Source of the DNA: JAICWP01 sp035252015
Lineage (GTDB): Bacteria; Acidobacteriota; Terriglobia; Terriglobales; Acidobacteriaceae
Length of the DNA stretch: 64,000 bases
Direction: 5' to 3'
Assembly (NCBI GenBank): GCA_035252015.1
Contig: DATFDP010000228.1
Location: 1-64,000 of the forward strand
This document shows positions 27,184 through 36,700 of the stretch, piece after piece. The notes under the pieces were generated by a model. That model was not told the DNA's origin, did no database searches, and worked only from the letters and a program-made list of their open reading frames with translations. Positions within the stretch are counted from its first letter, which is position 1, and each line of letters starts with the position of its first letter. The position numbers and the translations under genes are program-made.

Positions 27184-27855
27184 ATGTTGAAGCTGATTCT
27201 GGCCGATAATCAGGCAATATTCCGGGCGGGCATCGCCAAAGTTTTGGCGGTGGAAGACGACATGAGAATTGTCGCCCAGGCCCAGACCCTCGAACAGTTG
27301 CACATGGCGGTGGATAAGTTTCGCGCTGCCGTGGTGGTAGTGGCTAGCAATTTCCATCCCGACCTCACGCCCATTGTGCAGGCAGCCACCAAGTACAAGA
27401 CCCGGGTGATTGTGCTGGCCGATACCGGCGAGACCTCCAGCCGCTTCCTGGGCAGCGGCGCGCAGGGTGTGGTCTACCGCAACGTGACCGGACCGGCGCT
27501 GGTGGAATGCGTACGCAAGGTTGCCGGTGGCGAAACCTGGGTGCAGGATCTGGCTGTGCCCACGGAGCTGACAGAGAACGATATGGTGGGCTTGCGGGTG
27601 CGCGACCGGCTGACTGCCAAGGAACTGCGCATCGTTGCTCTGATCGTGCAGGGCTACAAGAACAAGGAAATCGCCACCCAGCTAGGGACCACCGAGCAGG
27701 TGATCAAGAATTACCTGCGCAATGTGTATGACAAAATCGGCGTGTCCGATCGGCTGGAATTGGCATTGTTCACTATTCACCACCGCATCCTGGCGGAAGC
27801 GGCAGCGGCTACAGCGGCCACCATGACGCCCGCGCCCGCTCCCCAGGCCAACTAA
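27184..27855 (+). CDS. LuxR/NarL-type regulator with degenerate receiver domain
   Basis: A 223-residue protein with an N-terminal receiver-like domain (1-118) and a C-terminal LuxR helix-turn-helix (about 140-200, LTAKELRIVALIVQGYKNKEIATQLG, then VIKNYLRNVYDKIGV). The receiver lacks the key residues: the acidic pair reads ADN, the phosphoacceptor position reads Ser in VVVASNFHP, and the conserved Lys is Arg (VVYRNVTGP). It is thus predicted to be phosphorylation-independent. The Ala/Pro-rich tail is low complexity. A strong terminator follows. Confidence 0.88.
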   Translation: MLKLILADNQAIFRAGIAKVLAVEDDMRIVAQAQTLEQLHMAVDKFRAAVVVVASNFHPDLTPIVQAATKYKTRVIVLADTGETSSRFLGSGAQGVVYRNVTGPALVECVRKVAGGETWVQDLAVPTELTENDMVGLRVRDRLTAKELRIVALIVQGYKNKEIATQLGTTEQVIKNYLRNVYDKIGVSDRLELALFTIHHRILAEAAAATAATMTPAPAPQAN

Positions 27856-27877
27856 GCAGATTTTGCGAGTGCCACGT

Positions 27878-27906
27878 CGCCGCGCCTTCGGGCGCGGCGT
27901 TTTTTT
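27878..27906 (+). terminator. Rho-independent terminator after the LuxR-type gene
   Basis: A 9-bp GC-rich stem (CGCCGCGCC and complement) closes the stable TTCG loop and is followed by seven T. Confidence 0.92.
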
Positions 27907-27995
27907 CTTGCAATGTCTCACTGAATTGTAAAGATTGATAAAACCTGTTTTCATGTCATCGTGGAACTTGGCTGTGATGAAGAGAAGTGCTGGCG

Positions 27996-28115
27996 ATGAA
28001 TATTCGACGTTGTTCGCTTATCGCAATAGCTTTGGTTATAGCGGCGACTGCTGTTGCGCTCACCTTTGCATTGTTTCATGGTTCCTTTGACCGCCCCTAT
28101 TTGGCAATCGCCTGA
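27996..28115 (+). CDS. Doubtful 39-residue membrane peptide
   Basis: ATG 27996 opens a 39-codon frame whose product has a basic start (MNIRRC) and one hydrophobic segment (SLIAIALVIAATAVALTFALF), with a short polar end (GSFDRPYLAIA). AGAGAAG lies about 12 bases upstream, a weak and distant Shine-Dalgarno. It fits a small membrane protein or leader peptide but could be chance. Confidence 0.35.
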   Translation: MNIRRCSLIAIALVIAATAVALTFALFHGSFDRPYLAIA

Positions 28116-28192
28116 CTTTAGGCCCTGTCCGACCGGTAAAGAGCGAAAACTATTCTCGAACGTTCAACGGTGTGTATGATTTCACGCTAATG

Positions 28193-28402
28193 ATGCCCAA
28201 GGGCAAGAACCTTATCCGCCTTCTGTGGGTGATACTCCTAGTCGTGTTTATGGCGGCGGTGCTGCCTCGCCCGTTAGGCCACCCCTATCCGGCTTCCATC
28301 GAGCCTTATGTTGTTTATGGTGGCATCTTGATTTATGTCGTCGGTGGGCTTGGCATCGTAGCCTTCGTGCGCAAGTCTCAGCGCCCATCCACAAAAAATT
28401 GA
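28193..28402 (+). CDS. Small membrane protein with two TM helices
   Basis: About 69 residues with two TM helices (NLIRLLWVILLVVFMAAVLP and VVYGGILIYVVGGLGIVAFV) joined by a Pro-rich turn, and a basic C-terminal tail. The start is uncertain (ATG 28190, 28193 or GTG 28172). Not recognised. Confidence 0.45.
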   Translation: MPKGKNLIRLLWVILLVVFMAAVLPRPLGHPYPASIEPYVVYGGILIYVVGGLGIVAFVRKSQRPSTKN

Positions 28403-28435
28403 AAGCGGCAGACTACTGGCTTCGGGAGGTGTCGC

Positions 28436-28469
28436 GTGAACTGGCAAAACTGGGAACTGAGAACTGGGG
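28436..28469. repeat. GAACTG-class low-complexity repeat
   Basis: The words GAACTGG, AACTGGG, GAACTGA and GAACTGG follow each other directly downstream of the orphan receiver gene's stop (minus strand). Related to 61831 and to the GACTCC class. Confidence 0.5.
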
Positions 28470-28470
28470 T

Positions 28471-28839
28471 TTACGACGCGGCTTTTTCGCCGGTTTTGAG
28501 CAGTTCATTGACGATGGTGACCAACTCGTCGGGATTGACCGGCTTTTCCAGGTAGAGATCGGCGAGAGGTTCGGCGGCCTGGAAGGCTTCCGCCACATAG
28601 CCAGAGACCACCACCACGGGCAGGGCAGGACGGTTCTTGGCGGCCTGTACCACGGCACGGCCGTTGGCATCTCCCAGGCGCCAGTCGGTGACCACAGCAT
28701 CGTAGATGTCGTGAGATAGCTTGGCGATCGCGTCGTGGGCCGAAGTGGCGGTAGTCACCACGTGGCCCGCGGATTCCAGGATGGCACACTTCAGCGCCAC
28801 CACATTTGGTTCATCGTCCACGCATAAAATTCTGGCCAT
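28471..28839 (-). CDS. Orphan single-domain response regulator
   Basis: 122 residues. The receiver residues are all present: acidic pair in CVDDEPNV, phosphoacceptor Asp in VVTDWRLGD, Ser in VVVSGYV and Lys in LEKPVNPDEL. There is no output domain. ATG 28839 (MARILCVDDEP) is chosen over the reading to 28893. Its kinase is not adjacent; the hybrid or GAF kinases at 46-53 kb are candidates (inference). Confidence 0.9.
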   Translation of the reverse strand: MARILCVDDEPNVVALKCAILESAGHVVTTATSAHDAIAKLSHDIYDAVVTDWRLGDANGRAVVQAAKNRPALPVVVVSGYVAEAFQAAEPLADLYLEKPVNPDELVTIVNELLKTGEKAAS

Positions 28840-29027
28840 AATCCACTTCGCCAGTTCCGCACCAGAGGGGCGCGCAGCCTGCGAGAACCTCACCAGCTAT
28901 CGCATTGTCCAGCAGGCGGATAAGGTGTGTCAATCTTTACCGTAAAGAACACTGCTTCCTGAGAGCAAGAAGAGCTGGCCAGCTTAGTTCGACCAGCGGT
29001 CAGCCCTTGGGAGGCGTTGCAACGAAA

Positions 29028-29047
29028 GGGCGAGCCGCAGCTCGCCC
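29028..29047 (-). terminator. Probable terminator of the P5C dehydrogenase gene
   Basis: An 8-bp stem, GGGCGAGC with complement around a 4-base loop, lies about 20 bases after the stop codon and is followed on the minus strand by TTTCGTT, a weak U-tract. Confidence 0.5.
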
Positions 29048-29065
29048 CATATCTGCTGCAAAAAC

Positions 29066-30658
29066 TTAGGTGGTTTTAATTCCCACCGATTTGGCTTGGG
29101 TGAATAGGTACAGATAATCCGGGCCACCGGATTTGGAATCCGTTCCCGACATGTTGAAGCCGCCGAAGGGATGCGCTCCCACGATGGCGCCGGTGCACTT
29201 ACGGTTGATGTACAGGTTGCCGACGTGGAACTCGCGGAGGGCGCGGTCAATCTTGTCCTTGGAACTGGAGTAGACGGCGCCAGTCAGGCCGAATTCGGTG
29301 TCGTTGGCGATTTGCAGGGCATGATCGAAGTTATGGGATTTGATGACCGCCAGCACCGGCCCAAAAATCTCTTCCTGCTCGATGCGATCGCCGGGCTTGA
29401 CGTCGGCAATGACGGTGGGCTGAATGAACCAGCCTTCGCCGGCATTGCTGTCGCGCTTGCCGCCGGTCAGCAGCCGTCCCCCCTGCTTCTGGCTCACCTC
29501 GATGTACTCGAGAATAGACTTCATGGAGCCTTCATTGATGACCGGCCCCATGCCCGGATTCCTGGCGGGATCGCCCACTGTGATTTTCTCCACCCTCGCT
29601 TTCAGCCGCTCCAGGAACTTGTCGTAGATGCGCTCGTCAATGATGGCGCGGGAGCAGGCGGAGCACTTCTGCCCAGAGAAGCCGAAAGCGGCCGCAGCCA
29701 CGCCGTCCACGGCGGCATCCAGGTTGGCGTCGGCATCCACGATGATGGCGTCCTTGCCGCCCATCTCCAGGATGGTGCGCTTGATCCAGATCTGCCCGGA
29801 AGCCTGCTCGGCGGCGCGCTTGTTAATGTCGAGGCCCACTTCCCGCGAGCCGGTGAAGGCGATGAAGCGCGTTTTGGGGTGAGCCACCACGGCATTGCCG
29901 AAGCTGGCCCCGGCGCCGGGGCAGAAATTGACCACGCCTTCGGGCAGGCCAGCCTCCTCCAGCGCCTCCACAAACTTCGCGGCAATAGCGGGTGAGTCGC
30001 TGGAAGGTTTCAGGATGACGGTGTTGCCGCACACAATGGAAGCCAAGGTCATGCCGCCCATGATGGCGCTGGGGAAATTCCACGGCGGAATCACCGCGCC
30101 CACGCCTAGCGGTATATACATCAGCAGGTCACGCTCGCCCGGCAGTTGCACCGGCGGCTCCGCCTTGGCCAATCGCAAAGCCTCGCGCGGGTAGAACTCG
30201 CAAAAGTCGATCAGTTCGGCAATGTCGGCGTCCGCCTCGGCGAAGTTCTTACCCACTTCGAAGACCATCCAGGCGGCATATTCGAACTTGCGCTCGCGCA
30301 GGATTTCGCCGGTGCGGAACCCGATGGCGGCGCGCTCTTCGACCGGGGTGCGGCTCCAGCTTTCGAATGCCCGCAAAGCCGCGTCCATAGCCGGTTCCAC
30401 CTGCTCTTTGCCGGCCTTCTGGAACAAACCAACCAGTTCCGAGGGCTTGGCCGGGTTGATGGATTTGATCTTGTCCTGGGTTTTCACCCGGCGTCCACCG
30501 ATAATCAGGTCATACTCGCGGCCAAGCTGGCCGCGAACCTTTTCGACCGCTGCTCGCATCTTGCGCGCGTTCTCTTCCCGAGTGAAGTCGGTCAACGGCT
30601 CGTTGACGAATGGGCCTTCATGAATCCGCGCCCGCGGTGGGGCTTGCACTGTAGCCAT
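29066..30658 (-). CDS. rocA: L-glutamate gamma-semialdehyde (1-pyrroline-5-carboxylate) dehydrogenase
   Basis: A 530-residue aldehyde dehydrogenase that oxidises glutamate semialdehyde to glutamate with NAD+, the second step of proline and arginine breakdown. The family length and N-terminal LIIGGRRV...NPAKPSELVG are typical of stand-alone P5C dehydrogenases. The catalytic Glu is in LEMGGKDAIIV, Cys in GQKCSACSR and the Asn/Pro-Trp-Asn in VIPPWNFPSA. The internal ATG 30658 with AGAGG 8 bases ahead is chosen. No proline dehydrogenase (putA/fadM) is in the window. A TATAAT lies about 50 bases upstream of the ATG. Confidence 0.93.
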   Translation of the reverse strand: MATVQAPPRARIHEGPFVNEPLTDFTREENARKMRAAVEKVRGQLGREYDLIIGGRRVKTQDKIKSINPAKPSELVGLFQKAGKEQVEPAMDAALRAFESWSRTPVEERAAIGFRTGEILRERKFEYAAWMVFEVGKNFAEADADIAELIDFCEFYPREALRLAKAEPPVQLPGERDLLMYIPLGVGAVIPPWNFPSAIMGGMTLASIVCGNTVILKPSSDSPAIAAKFVEALEEAGLPEGVVNFCPGAGASFGNAVVAHPKTRFIAFTGSREVGLDINKRAAEQASGQIWIKRTILEMGGKDAIIVDADANLDAAVDGVAAAAFGFSGQKCSACSRAIIDERIYDKFLERLKARVEKITVGDPARNPGMGPVINEGSMKSILEYIEVSQKQGGRLLTGGKRDSNAGEGWFIQPTVIADVKPGDRIEQEEIFGPVLAVIKSHNFDHALQIANDTEFGLTGAVYSSSKDKIDRALREFHVGNLYINRKCTGAIVGAHPFGGFNMSGTDSKSGGPDYLYLFTQAKSVGIKTT

Positions 30659-30713
30659 GATTGCGCCTCTCTCTTTGTCCCAGGAGAACCCGGGAGACGG
30701 TAGGAAACCATCA

Positions 30714-30719
30714 ATTATA
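30714..30719 (-). promoter_or_regulatory. Candidate -10 box of the P5C dehydrogenase gene
   Basis: TATAAT on the minus strand, about 55 bases ahead of the ATG, which has its own Shine-Dalgarno. No clear -35 hexamer at the right distance. Confidence 0.35.
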
Positions 30720-30907
30720 GCGGAGGCGGAATAGGAGTTGCCGGACATCGCTACGAATTGCGGTAAATAGCGCAGGGGCACGGGCTTACAACTGAATGCG
30801 TCACAATCGGTCACAGGCTGGCCGGCTTGCTGGTGGGCACAAGAATCGCTCGGGCATAGATTCAATTCTCACTGACGAACTGCGGCATCATCTTCGATCT
30901 GACTCGC

Positions 30908-31795
30908 CTAGGACTGGATCGGCGATGCCGCTATGTAGGTGAATGAAGAAATGTACATGTAGCGGCTCACGCCGACTGTGGCCAGCCCACCCCAGCCTGT
31001 GCTGTTCGTTCCCCAGTGATTGATCATCACGTAGGCGGGGACCTGGGGGATGTCCTCCGTATGCGTCGAAACCAAAACGCCATCGACGTAGTAGTCGATC
31101 TCACTTGGCGACCAGACTAACTTGTATCGGTGAAAACTCCCCGCGGCGGGTGCCGGCAAGGAGGTATCCGAATATTGTTTGAGAGATGTGCCTAACCAAT
31201 TCGTCATCCACACCGTGTCCGGGTTCTGCCCTTCGATCTCGAAATCGATCTCGGTGGTGCTTGCGTCTATAAATGTAAAGCCGGATGAAATCTGCCCTGA
31301 CACGGCGCTGCCTTCACCATAAGGCGTGGTAGAGGTCGAACTGGTTCGCATGACCCACTCGTAGGTGCCGAAGCCAAAGGCTTGCTTGCTTTGTAACTCC
31401 GCGCCGGTCGAGATCACGCCCGTGCCACCCTGCTGCTGTTCCAGTTTGAGGCAGAGCATGCCCTGCGATAGATCTACGTTCGCCGGGGTAAAGGATCCTT
31501 GATTGACGCCGGGGATCGATCCTGGCGCTCCCCAATTCGAGACGACCCACTTCGAGAGGTCTAGCTGGCCGGTATCGAACCGGTCAGTAAATGTCGGAGC
31601 AGGCGTCGGGGCGGGAGCAGGAGCTGGATTAAGAATCGGAGATGGAGTTGGCGCTGCATTAAACGCAGATGCAGGTGGAGACATCGCACTTGTTGGTTGC
31701 GAATTACGCACCGAGGAGCAGCCAATCGTAGTTGCAATCAGCAGCACAAGAAGAAAGTGCTGGAAACGGCTGCTGCTTACCTTTTCCTGCCTCAC
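30908..31795 (-). CDS. Glycoside hydrolase family 16 lipoprotein
   Basis: A 295-residue exported enzyme. The N terminus has a signal with lipobox ATTIGC, followed by a Pro/Ala/Thr-rich linker (about 35-70, APTPAPTF) that spaces the catalytic domain from the membrane. The GH16 active-site E-x-D-x-E appears as TEIDFEIEGQ near residue 190, preceded by FGFGTYEWVMRTS and followed by YYVDGVLVSTH. GH16 enzymes cut beta-1,3/1,4-glucans, agarose or xyloglucan; polysaccharide specificity is not decidable. The start is GTG with GAGG 8 bases ahead. No sugar transporter is adjacent. Confidence 0.88.
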   Translation of the reverse strand: MRQEKVSSSRFQHFLLVLLIATTIGCSSVRNSQPTSAMSPPASAFNAAPTPSPILNPAPAPAPTPAPTFTDRFDTGQLDLSKWVVSNWGAPGSIPGVNQGSFTPANVDLSQGMLCLKLEQQQGGTGVISTGAELQSKQAFGFGTYEWVMRTSSTSTTPYGEGSAVSGQISSGFTFIDASTTEIDFEIEGQNPDTVWMTNWLGTSLKQYSDTSLPAPAAGSFHRYKLVWSPSEIDYYVDGVLVSTHTEDIPQVPAYVMINHWGTNSTGWGGLATVGVSRYMYISSFTYIAASPIQS

Positions 31796-32243
31796 ACGGT
31801 TTTACCTCGATGAAGATTCGAATCATCCAGTTCTGTCTAGCTCTTAAGTGTGGAAGAACGAAATTCCGCAGTCATGATTACGGTCGTGCTAGCGACACCA
31901 TCGTGCCTGCCCACCTGAAGTTCCCCTTAGTAACCGCAAGAATCCCTCGGGGAGGAAATAGTTCCCCGCCGACCCTGCAAAAACCGCACGACCCTAAGCG
32001 AGGAGGATGTGGTGCTCGCTTGCGGGTCTGGTCCGCAATCTTGCCTGTCCGCGAATTCCCAACTGGATGACACAAGCTACGGGTCGGGGCAGAACCGATT
32101 GGTTTCGTGCAGGAAGGTAAGCGGGCACAGCAGTCCTAAGTCACTTAGAATCAAGTGCTTAAGCTGGCCCAACATCTTGTTTACAAAAGGAATCTAAGTT
32201 CTACATAACACCGGGGCTTACTAAGCGCCCGTCGGAGGCAACC

Positions 32244-32351
32244 ATGTGGGCAGCGGCGCTATTAACTCTTCTGGCTGTTCTGATCGCGGCGGCCGTAGCC
32301 GCGGCACGCGAGGTGGAAGGCGAACCTCGCCCTCCCTTCGGATGCTGCTGA
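32244..32351 (+). CDS. Candidate 35-residue membrane peptide
   Basis: ATG 32244 is preceded by GGAGG at 6-7 bases, the best-placed Shine-Dalgarno of any small frame here. The product has one Ala/Leu-rich TM helix (ALLTLLAVLIAAAVAAA) and an acidic, Pro-containing tail ending in a Cys pair (GCC). No homology recognised; a GTTTC-class repeat begins 9 bases after its stop. Confidence 0.45.
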   Translation: MWAAALLTLLAVLIAAAVAAAREVEGEPRPPFGCC

Positions 32352-32359
32352 GGGGCCAG

Positions 32360-32455
32360 ACTTCAAAGTTTCGCAGGTTTCAAACTTCCGTTCGCGCGTT
32401 CGCGCGTCGAAGAGGCTGGCGGCCTTGAAACTTTGAAACTTTGAACTCTGAAACC
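32360..32455. repeat. GTTTC/GAAAC-class imperfect inverted repeat
   Basis: The left arm CTTCAAAGTTTC...GGTTTCAAAC (32360-32387) can pair with TTGAAACTTTGAAACTTTGA (32425-32455) over about 20 of 25 positions; the loop holds CGCGCG iterations. It lies within 30 bases downstream of the MetX-like gene's stop (minus strand). Confidence 0.65.
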
Positions 32456-32470
32456 GGTGCGGCCTGCCAA

Positions 32471-33505
32471 CTACCTTTTCTCCAAAAAACCTGCAATTGC
32501 CGCACTGACCTTCCCCTGATCACAGCCCGGGCCAAGATGACCGCAGTCGTTCTCCAGGATCAGCGTCTGGGCGCCTTTGAGCCTGGCGAAATCGAGCGCC
32601 GGGCCAGGTGTAACCATGTGGTCGTGGGCGTCGACAATGATCAGCATGGGCGCTTTCACTGCAGCGGCGGCCTTTTCCATGGAGCCGCCGAAAGGCGCGC
32701 TCACATCCAGCCCCATCATGGCCTGGGCCTGGCGGATGCGGTCATTGCTGTCAAAGTGAGTTTCGGGTGATTCCTTCAGGGAGGCGAAGAATTTCTCCCT
32801 TGTTGTTTCCTGGTTGTAATGCTCGGGGGTGGAGAGTGCCAGGTCGCTAATGTGCTCCACCTCGCGTGGCACGGGCTGCTGGGTGTAATTGCCATCCTTC
32901 CACAAAGGGTTCTGCTCGACGGCGTCAATCATCGTCTGCCACAGCAGCAGGTCGTAGGGTGCCAGGCGCGGCGAGCCCACGATGGGAATTGCCTTGTTCA
33001 TGAAATCGGGATAAGCGACCGCCCACTGAAATGTCTGCATGCCCCCCATGGAAATGCCCATTACTGCGTGCACATGAGTGAGGTGTAGCACGCGCGTCAA
33101 AAGCTCGTGCTCGCTCTCCACCATGTCGCGAATGCCGAATTGCGGGAATTTCATGCGCGGCTGCGCCTGGCTGTTGGAAGGCGAGCAGGAGACGCCATCG
33201 CCCAAGGCGTCCACCGCGACCACAAAGTACTTCGTGCTGTCCACCAGCTTGCCCGGCCCGATCAGCTCCACCAGGTTCTGCGTGCGCCCGCCAAACCAGG
33301 TAGGGAAGAGGACGGCGTTGGACTTGTCGTCGTTGAGCTGTCCGAAGGTGCGGTAGCCGAGGCGGCAGTCGCGGATTACCTCACCCTTCTGCAGCTTGAG
33401 GTTGCCGATATCGGCGAATTGCTGCGCGCCGGCGGCCGGTGGGGCCTGCGCGCTGGCGGTCATCAACAGAGTAAAGAGAACAAGGAACAGTTGCTGTGTT
33501 TTCAT
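32471..33505 (-). CDS. Exported alpha/beta hydrolase of the homoserine O-acetyltransferase (MetX)-like family
   Basis: About 344 residues with a signal peptide (MKTQQLFLVLFTLLMTASAQA). The fold is that of MetX-like hydrolases: nucleophile Ser in GISMGGMQTF, Asp in IIVDAHDHM and His in NDCGHLGP, and a MetX-typical beginning GYRTFGQLNDDKSNAVLFPTWFGG. True MetX is cytoplasmic, so an exported copy is more likely an esterase or other acyl-hydrolase (inference). The start is uncertain: ATG 33505 or in-frame ATGs at 33511 and 33523. Confidence 0.8.
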   Translation of the reverse strand: MKTQQLFLVLFTLLMTASAQAPPAAGAQQFADIGNLKLQKGEVIRDCRLGYRTFGQLNDDKSNAVLFPTWFGGRTQNLVELIGPGKLVDSTKYFVVAVDALGDGVSCSPSNSQAQPRMKFPQFGIRDMVESEHELLTRVLHLTHVHAVMGISMGGMQTFQWAVAYPDFMNKAIPIVGSPRLAPYDLLLWQTMIDAVEQNPLWKDGNYTQQPVPREVEHISDLALSTPEHYNQETTREKFFASLKESPETHFDSNDRIRQAQAMMGLDVSAPFGGSMEKAAAAVKAPMLIIVDAHDHMVTPGPALDFARLKGAQTLILENDCGHLGPGCDQGKVSAAIAGFLEKR

Positions 33506-33790
33506 TAACATTGCGGCTGGCATTGTAATACGTGGTCCTCTAGCGGTTCGTCTGCAAGCACGCAACCCGGCAAATGTCAGCCTAGACGCATACAAAAAAC
33601 TGTATTGGCGCTATGTAAATTGGTGTATCGTATCGCCACACGATAGGGCTAAGTTGTTGATTCTTATCGCAGTTGAACGCCCAATCCTCATGTGGATTTG
33701 GGTCAGTAAATTGCAGGGTAGAAGTCCAATTCTCGGGTCCAATCTGTTCACTACAATCTGGCTTCAGAAAAAACTTATTAGGAGCGCCGG

Positions 33791-36700
33791 ATGCGCATCG
33801 CTAAGCTCATCTTCCTCTTCGTACTCGCTGGGCTGCTCAGCGCCTACGTCTGCGCCCAAACGGGCACTTCTTCTCTGCGCGGGACCATAACCGACCCCAA
33901 AGGGGCGGTAATCCCCGGTGCGACGGTCACCCTGGCGAACCCGCAAACCGGTTATTCGCGCACGGTTAAATCTACCCCTCAGGGGGAATACCAGTTCCTG
34001 GATGTGCCACCAGCCAGTTACACCCTGACTGCCGATGCGGCCGGCTTCGCCACCCTGAAGCAGGATTACTTGAAGTTGCTGGTGAACACACCCGCGCAGC
34101 TCGACCTGAGCATGCAGGTGGCCGGCACAGCAACCACTATCGAGGTGACGGGAGCGGCTCCCCTGGTGAATACCACGGACGCTTCGCTGGGCGCTACCTT
34201 TAGCGAACAGCAGGTGAAGCAACTTCCCCTGGAAGGACGCAACATCCCTGATCTGCTCACGTTGCAAGCGGGAGTGGTCTATACGGGCAACCGTCAAGAC
34301 ATTAACAAAGACACTGATACGCGCAGCGGCGCGGTCAATGGGTCGCGCAGCGATCAGAGCAACATTACGCTCGACGGCGTGGATGTGAACGACCAGGTGA
34401 ACGGCTACGCATTTACCTCAGTTTTGCCGGTGACGGCAGATTCGTTGCAGGAATTCCGCACTACCACAACTAATTATGGAGCTGACCAGGGGCGATCCTC
34501 CGGAGCGCAGGTTTCGCTGGTTACTAAGAGCGGCACCAACAGCTTTCATGGCTCGCTGTACGAGTACCACCGCAACACGTTTACCAGCGCCAACGACTTT
34601 TTCGTGAAGCAGGCGGAGCTGGCACAAGGACAGCCCAATAGCCCTTTGAAGCTGATCCGCAACATCTTTGGGGGGTCGGTAGGCGGTCCAATAGTTAAAA
34701 ACCGCCTGTTCTTCTTCGCTAATTATGAAGGTTCGCGCCAGCGCGAAGAGGCCAGCGTTTTGCGCATCGTGCCCAGCGACGCCCTGCGCGATGGGGTGAC
34801 GATCTATCAGTGCCAAGATGCCACCCAGTGCCCGGCTACGATGGTGAAGGGCCTTAGCGGGGCCGCACATCCCGTCCCGGCCGGATATTTCGGTTTAACT
34901 CCATCGCAGCTGCAAGGTATGGATCCGCTGGGCATTGGTCCAAATAAGGTCATGCTAGGGTACTTCAATACCTTTCCCCACACGAACGACGTGTCTGCCG
35001 GCGACGGCTTCAATTTTGTCGGCTACCGATTCAAAGGTGCAACGCCCATTAGCAACAACTGGTACATCGCGCGCTTAGACTACAAAATCACGGAAAATGG
35101 CAACCACAGCCTGTTCTGGCGCGGCGCCATGCGCAATGACCTGAAGTCCGACGTGCCCTATCTTGATCAAGGCGGGCCGGCCGGTTCGCAGATTCCGCTG
35201 CACAACACGGCTGACTTCAGCAAAGGCTTCAGCGTGGGTTATACCGCCGTGCTCCGTCCCACGCTGATCAACAATTTCCGCTGGGGCTATACGCGCCAAA
35301 GCATTGGAATTATCGGCAACAATGACTCCCAGCCATTTCTATTTTTCCGGGGCTTGAATGACGACGAAGGCGCCAACAACTCCGAACTGGCGGTTACCCG
35401 TAGCCGCAAGTACCAGACTCCGGTGCACAACTTCGTGGACGACATCTCCTGGAACCGCGGAAAGCACACCTTTCAATTCGGCGCAGACGTGCGGTTCATC
35501 CGCAATCCCAAATCGAATTTTCTCAACTCGTTCAGCGATTCGTTTACCAACTCCTCTGGTTTGGATACCGCCGGCATCGCCAACACCTCCAGCCCACTGG
35601 ATCCGGGTAACAACGGTCTCCCAGCGGTCAACACCGATTTCAACCTCAATTACAACTGGCCCGTCATTGCCCTGACTGGCATCCTCAGCCAGCTCGATGC
35701 GCAGTACAACTACACCAAGACTGGAGCCGTGTTGCCCCAGGGCGCTCCCGTCACCCGCCGCTTTGGAGCGAATGAGTTTGAGTTCTACGCACAGGACGCG
35801 TTCCGGGTAAAGCCGAACTTAACCATCACCTACGGCTTGCGTTATTCGCTGTTCTCTCCGCCATGGGAGACGAACGGCACGCAGGTAGCGCCTTCCGTCA
35901 GCCTGGGCAAGTGGTTTCAGACACGTGGCCAGGACATGAATGCCGGCGTAGCTCCCAATCTGCCGCCCATCAGCTTTTCTTTGGCTGGTCCGGCCAACGG
36001 CGCCAAGGGCTACTACAACTGGGATTACCACGACTTTGCTCCGCGCCTGGCTTTTGCCTACTCCCCCCGTCCCAGTTCAGGCTGGCTCAAGAGCCTGGTC
36101 GGGGACAACGATAAAACGTCGATCCGTGCCGGTTTCGGCATGGTTTATGACCGTATTGGCGCGGGCTTGCTGAACACCTTTGACCGCTACGGTTCTTTTG
36201 GGCTTTCCACCAACCTGACCAATTCCACTATCCCGTCGGTCGCGAGCGCACCCCGCGTTACCGGTTTGAACACAGTTCCGGTGAATGATCAGAGTGGAAA
36301 TCGATTGCTGCCGGCCGCGCCGCCGGGAGGATTCCCCTACACGCCTCCCGCCTCCGGCAGTGGCCTGGGCATTTATTGGGGGTTGGACGACACCATTAAG
36401 ACGCCGTACTCGTACACGGCGGATTTGTCCATATCCCGTCAGCTGCCGAAGAACATGCTCCTGAACGTCTCCTACGTGGGACGCTTTGCGCACCGCTTGC
36501 TCAGCCAGGAAGACTTGGCCATGCCCCTCAACCTGGTGGACAAGAAGACCGGAATTAGTTACTTCGAAGCCGCCAGCCGCATTAGCCAAATGGCAGCTGC
36601 CGGCGTCACCCCGACGCAGATCGCCAACAATCCCGGCATGATTGGGCCCACCGCGGCTTATTGGAAGGATATTATTTCCCCATTGAAGCTGGGCGATTCG

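Larger units (their letters stand above)
31796..32470. other. Gene-poor region between GH16 and MetX-like gene
   Basis: About 675 bases with no large gene. It contains a candidate 35-codon ORF (32244-32351, strong Shine-Dalgarno) and a GTTTC-class inverted repeat (32360-32455). The left 440 bases hold nothing I can name. Confidence 0.5.
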
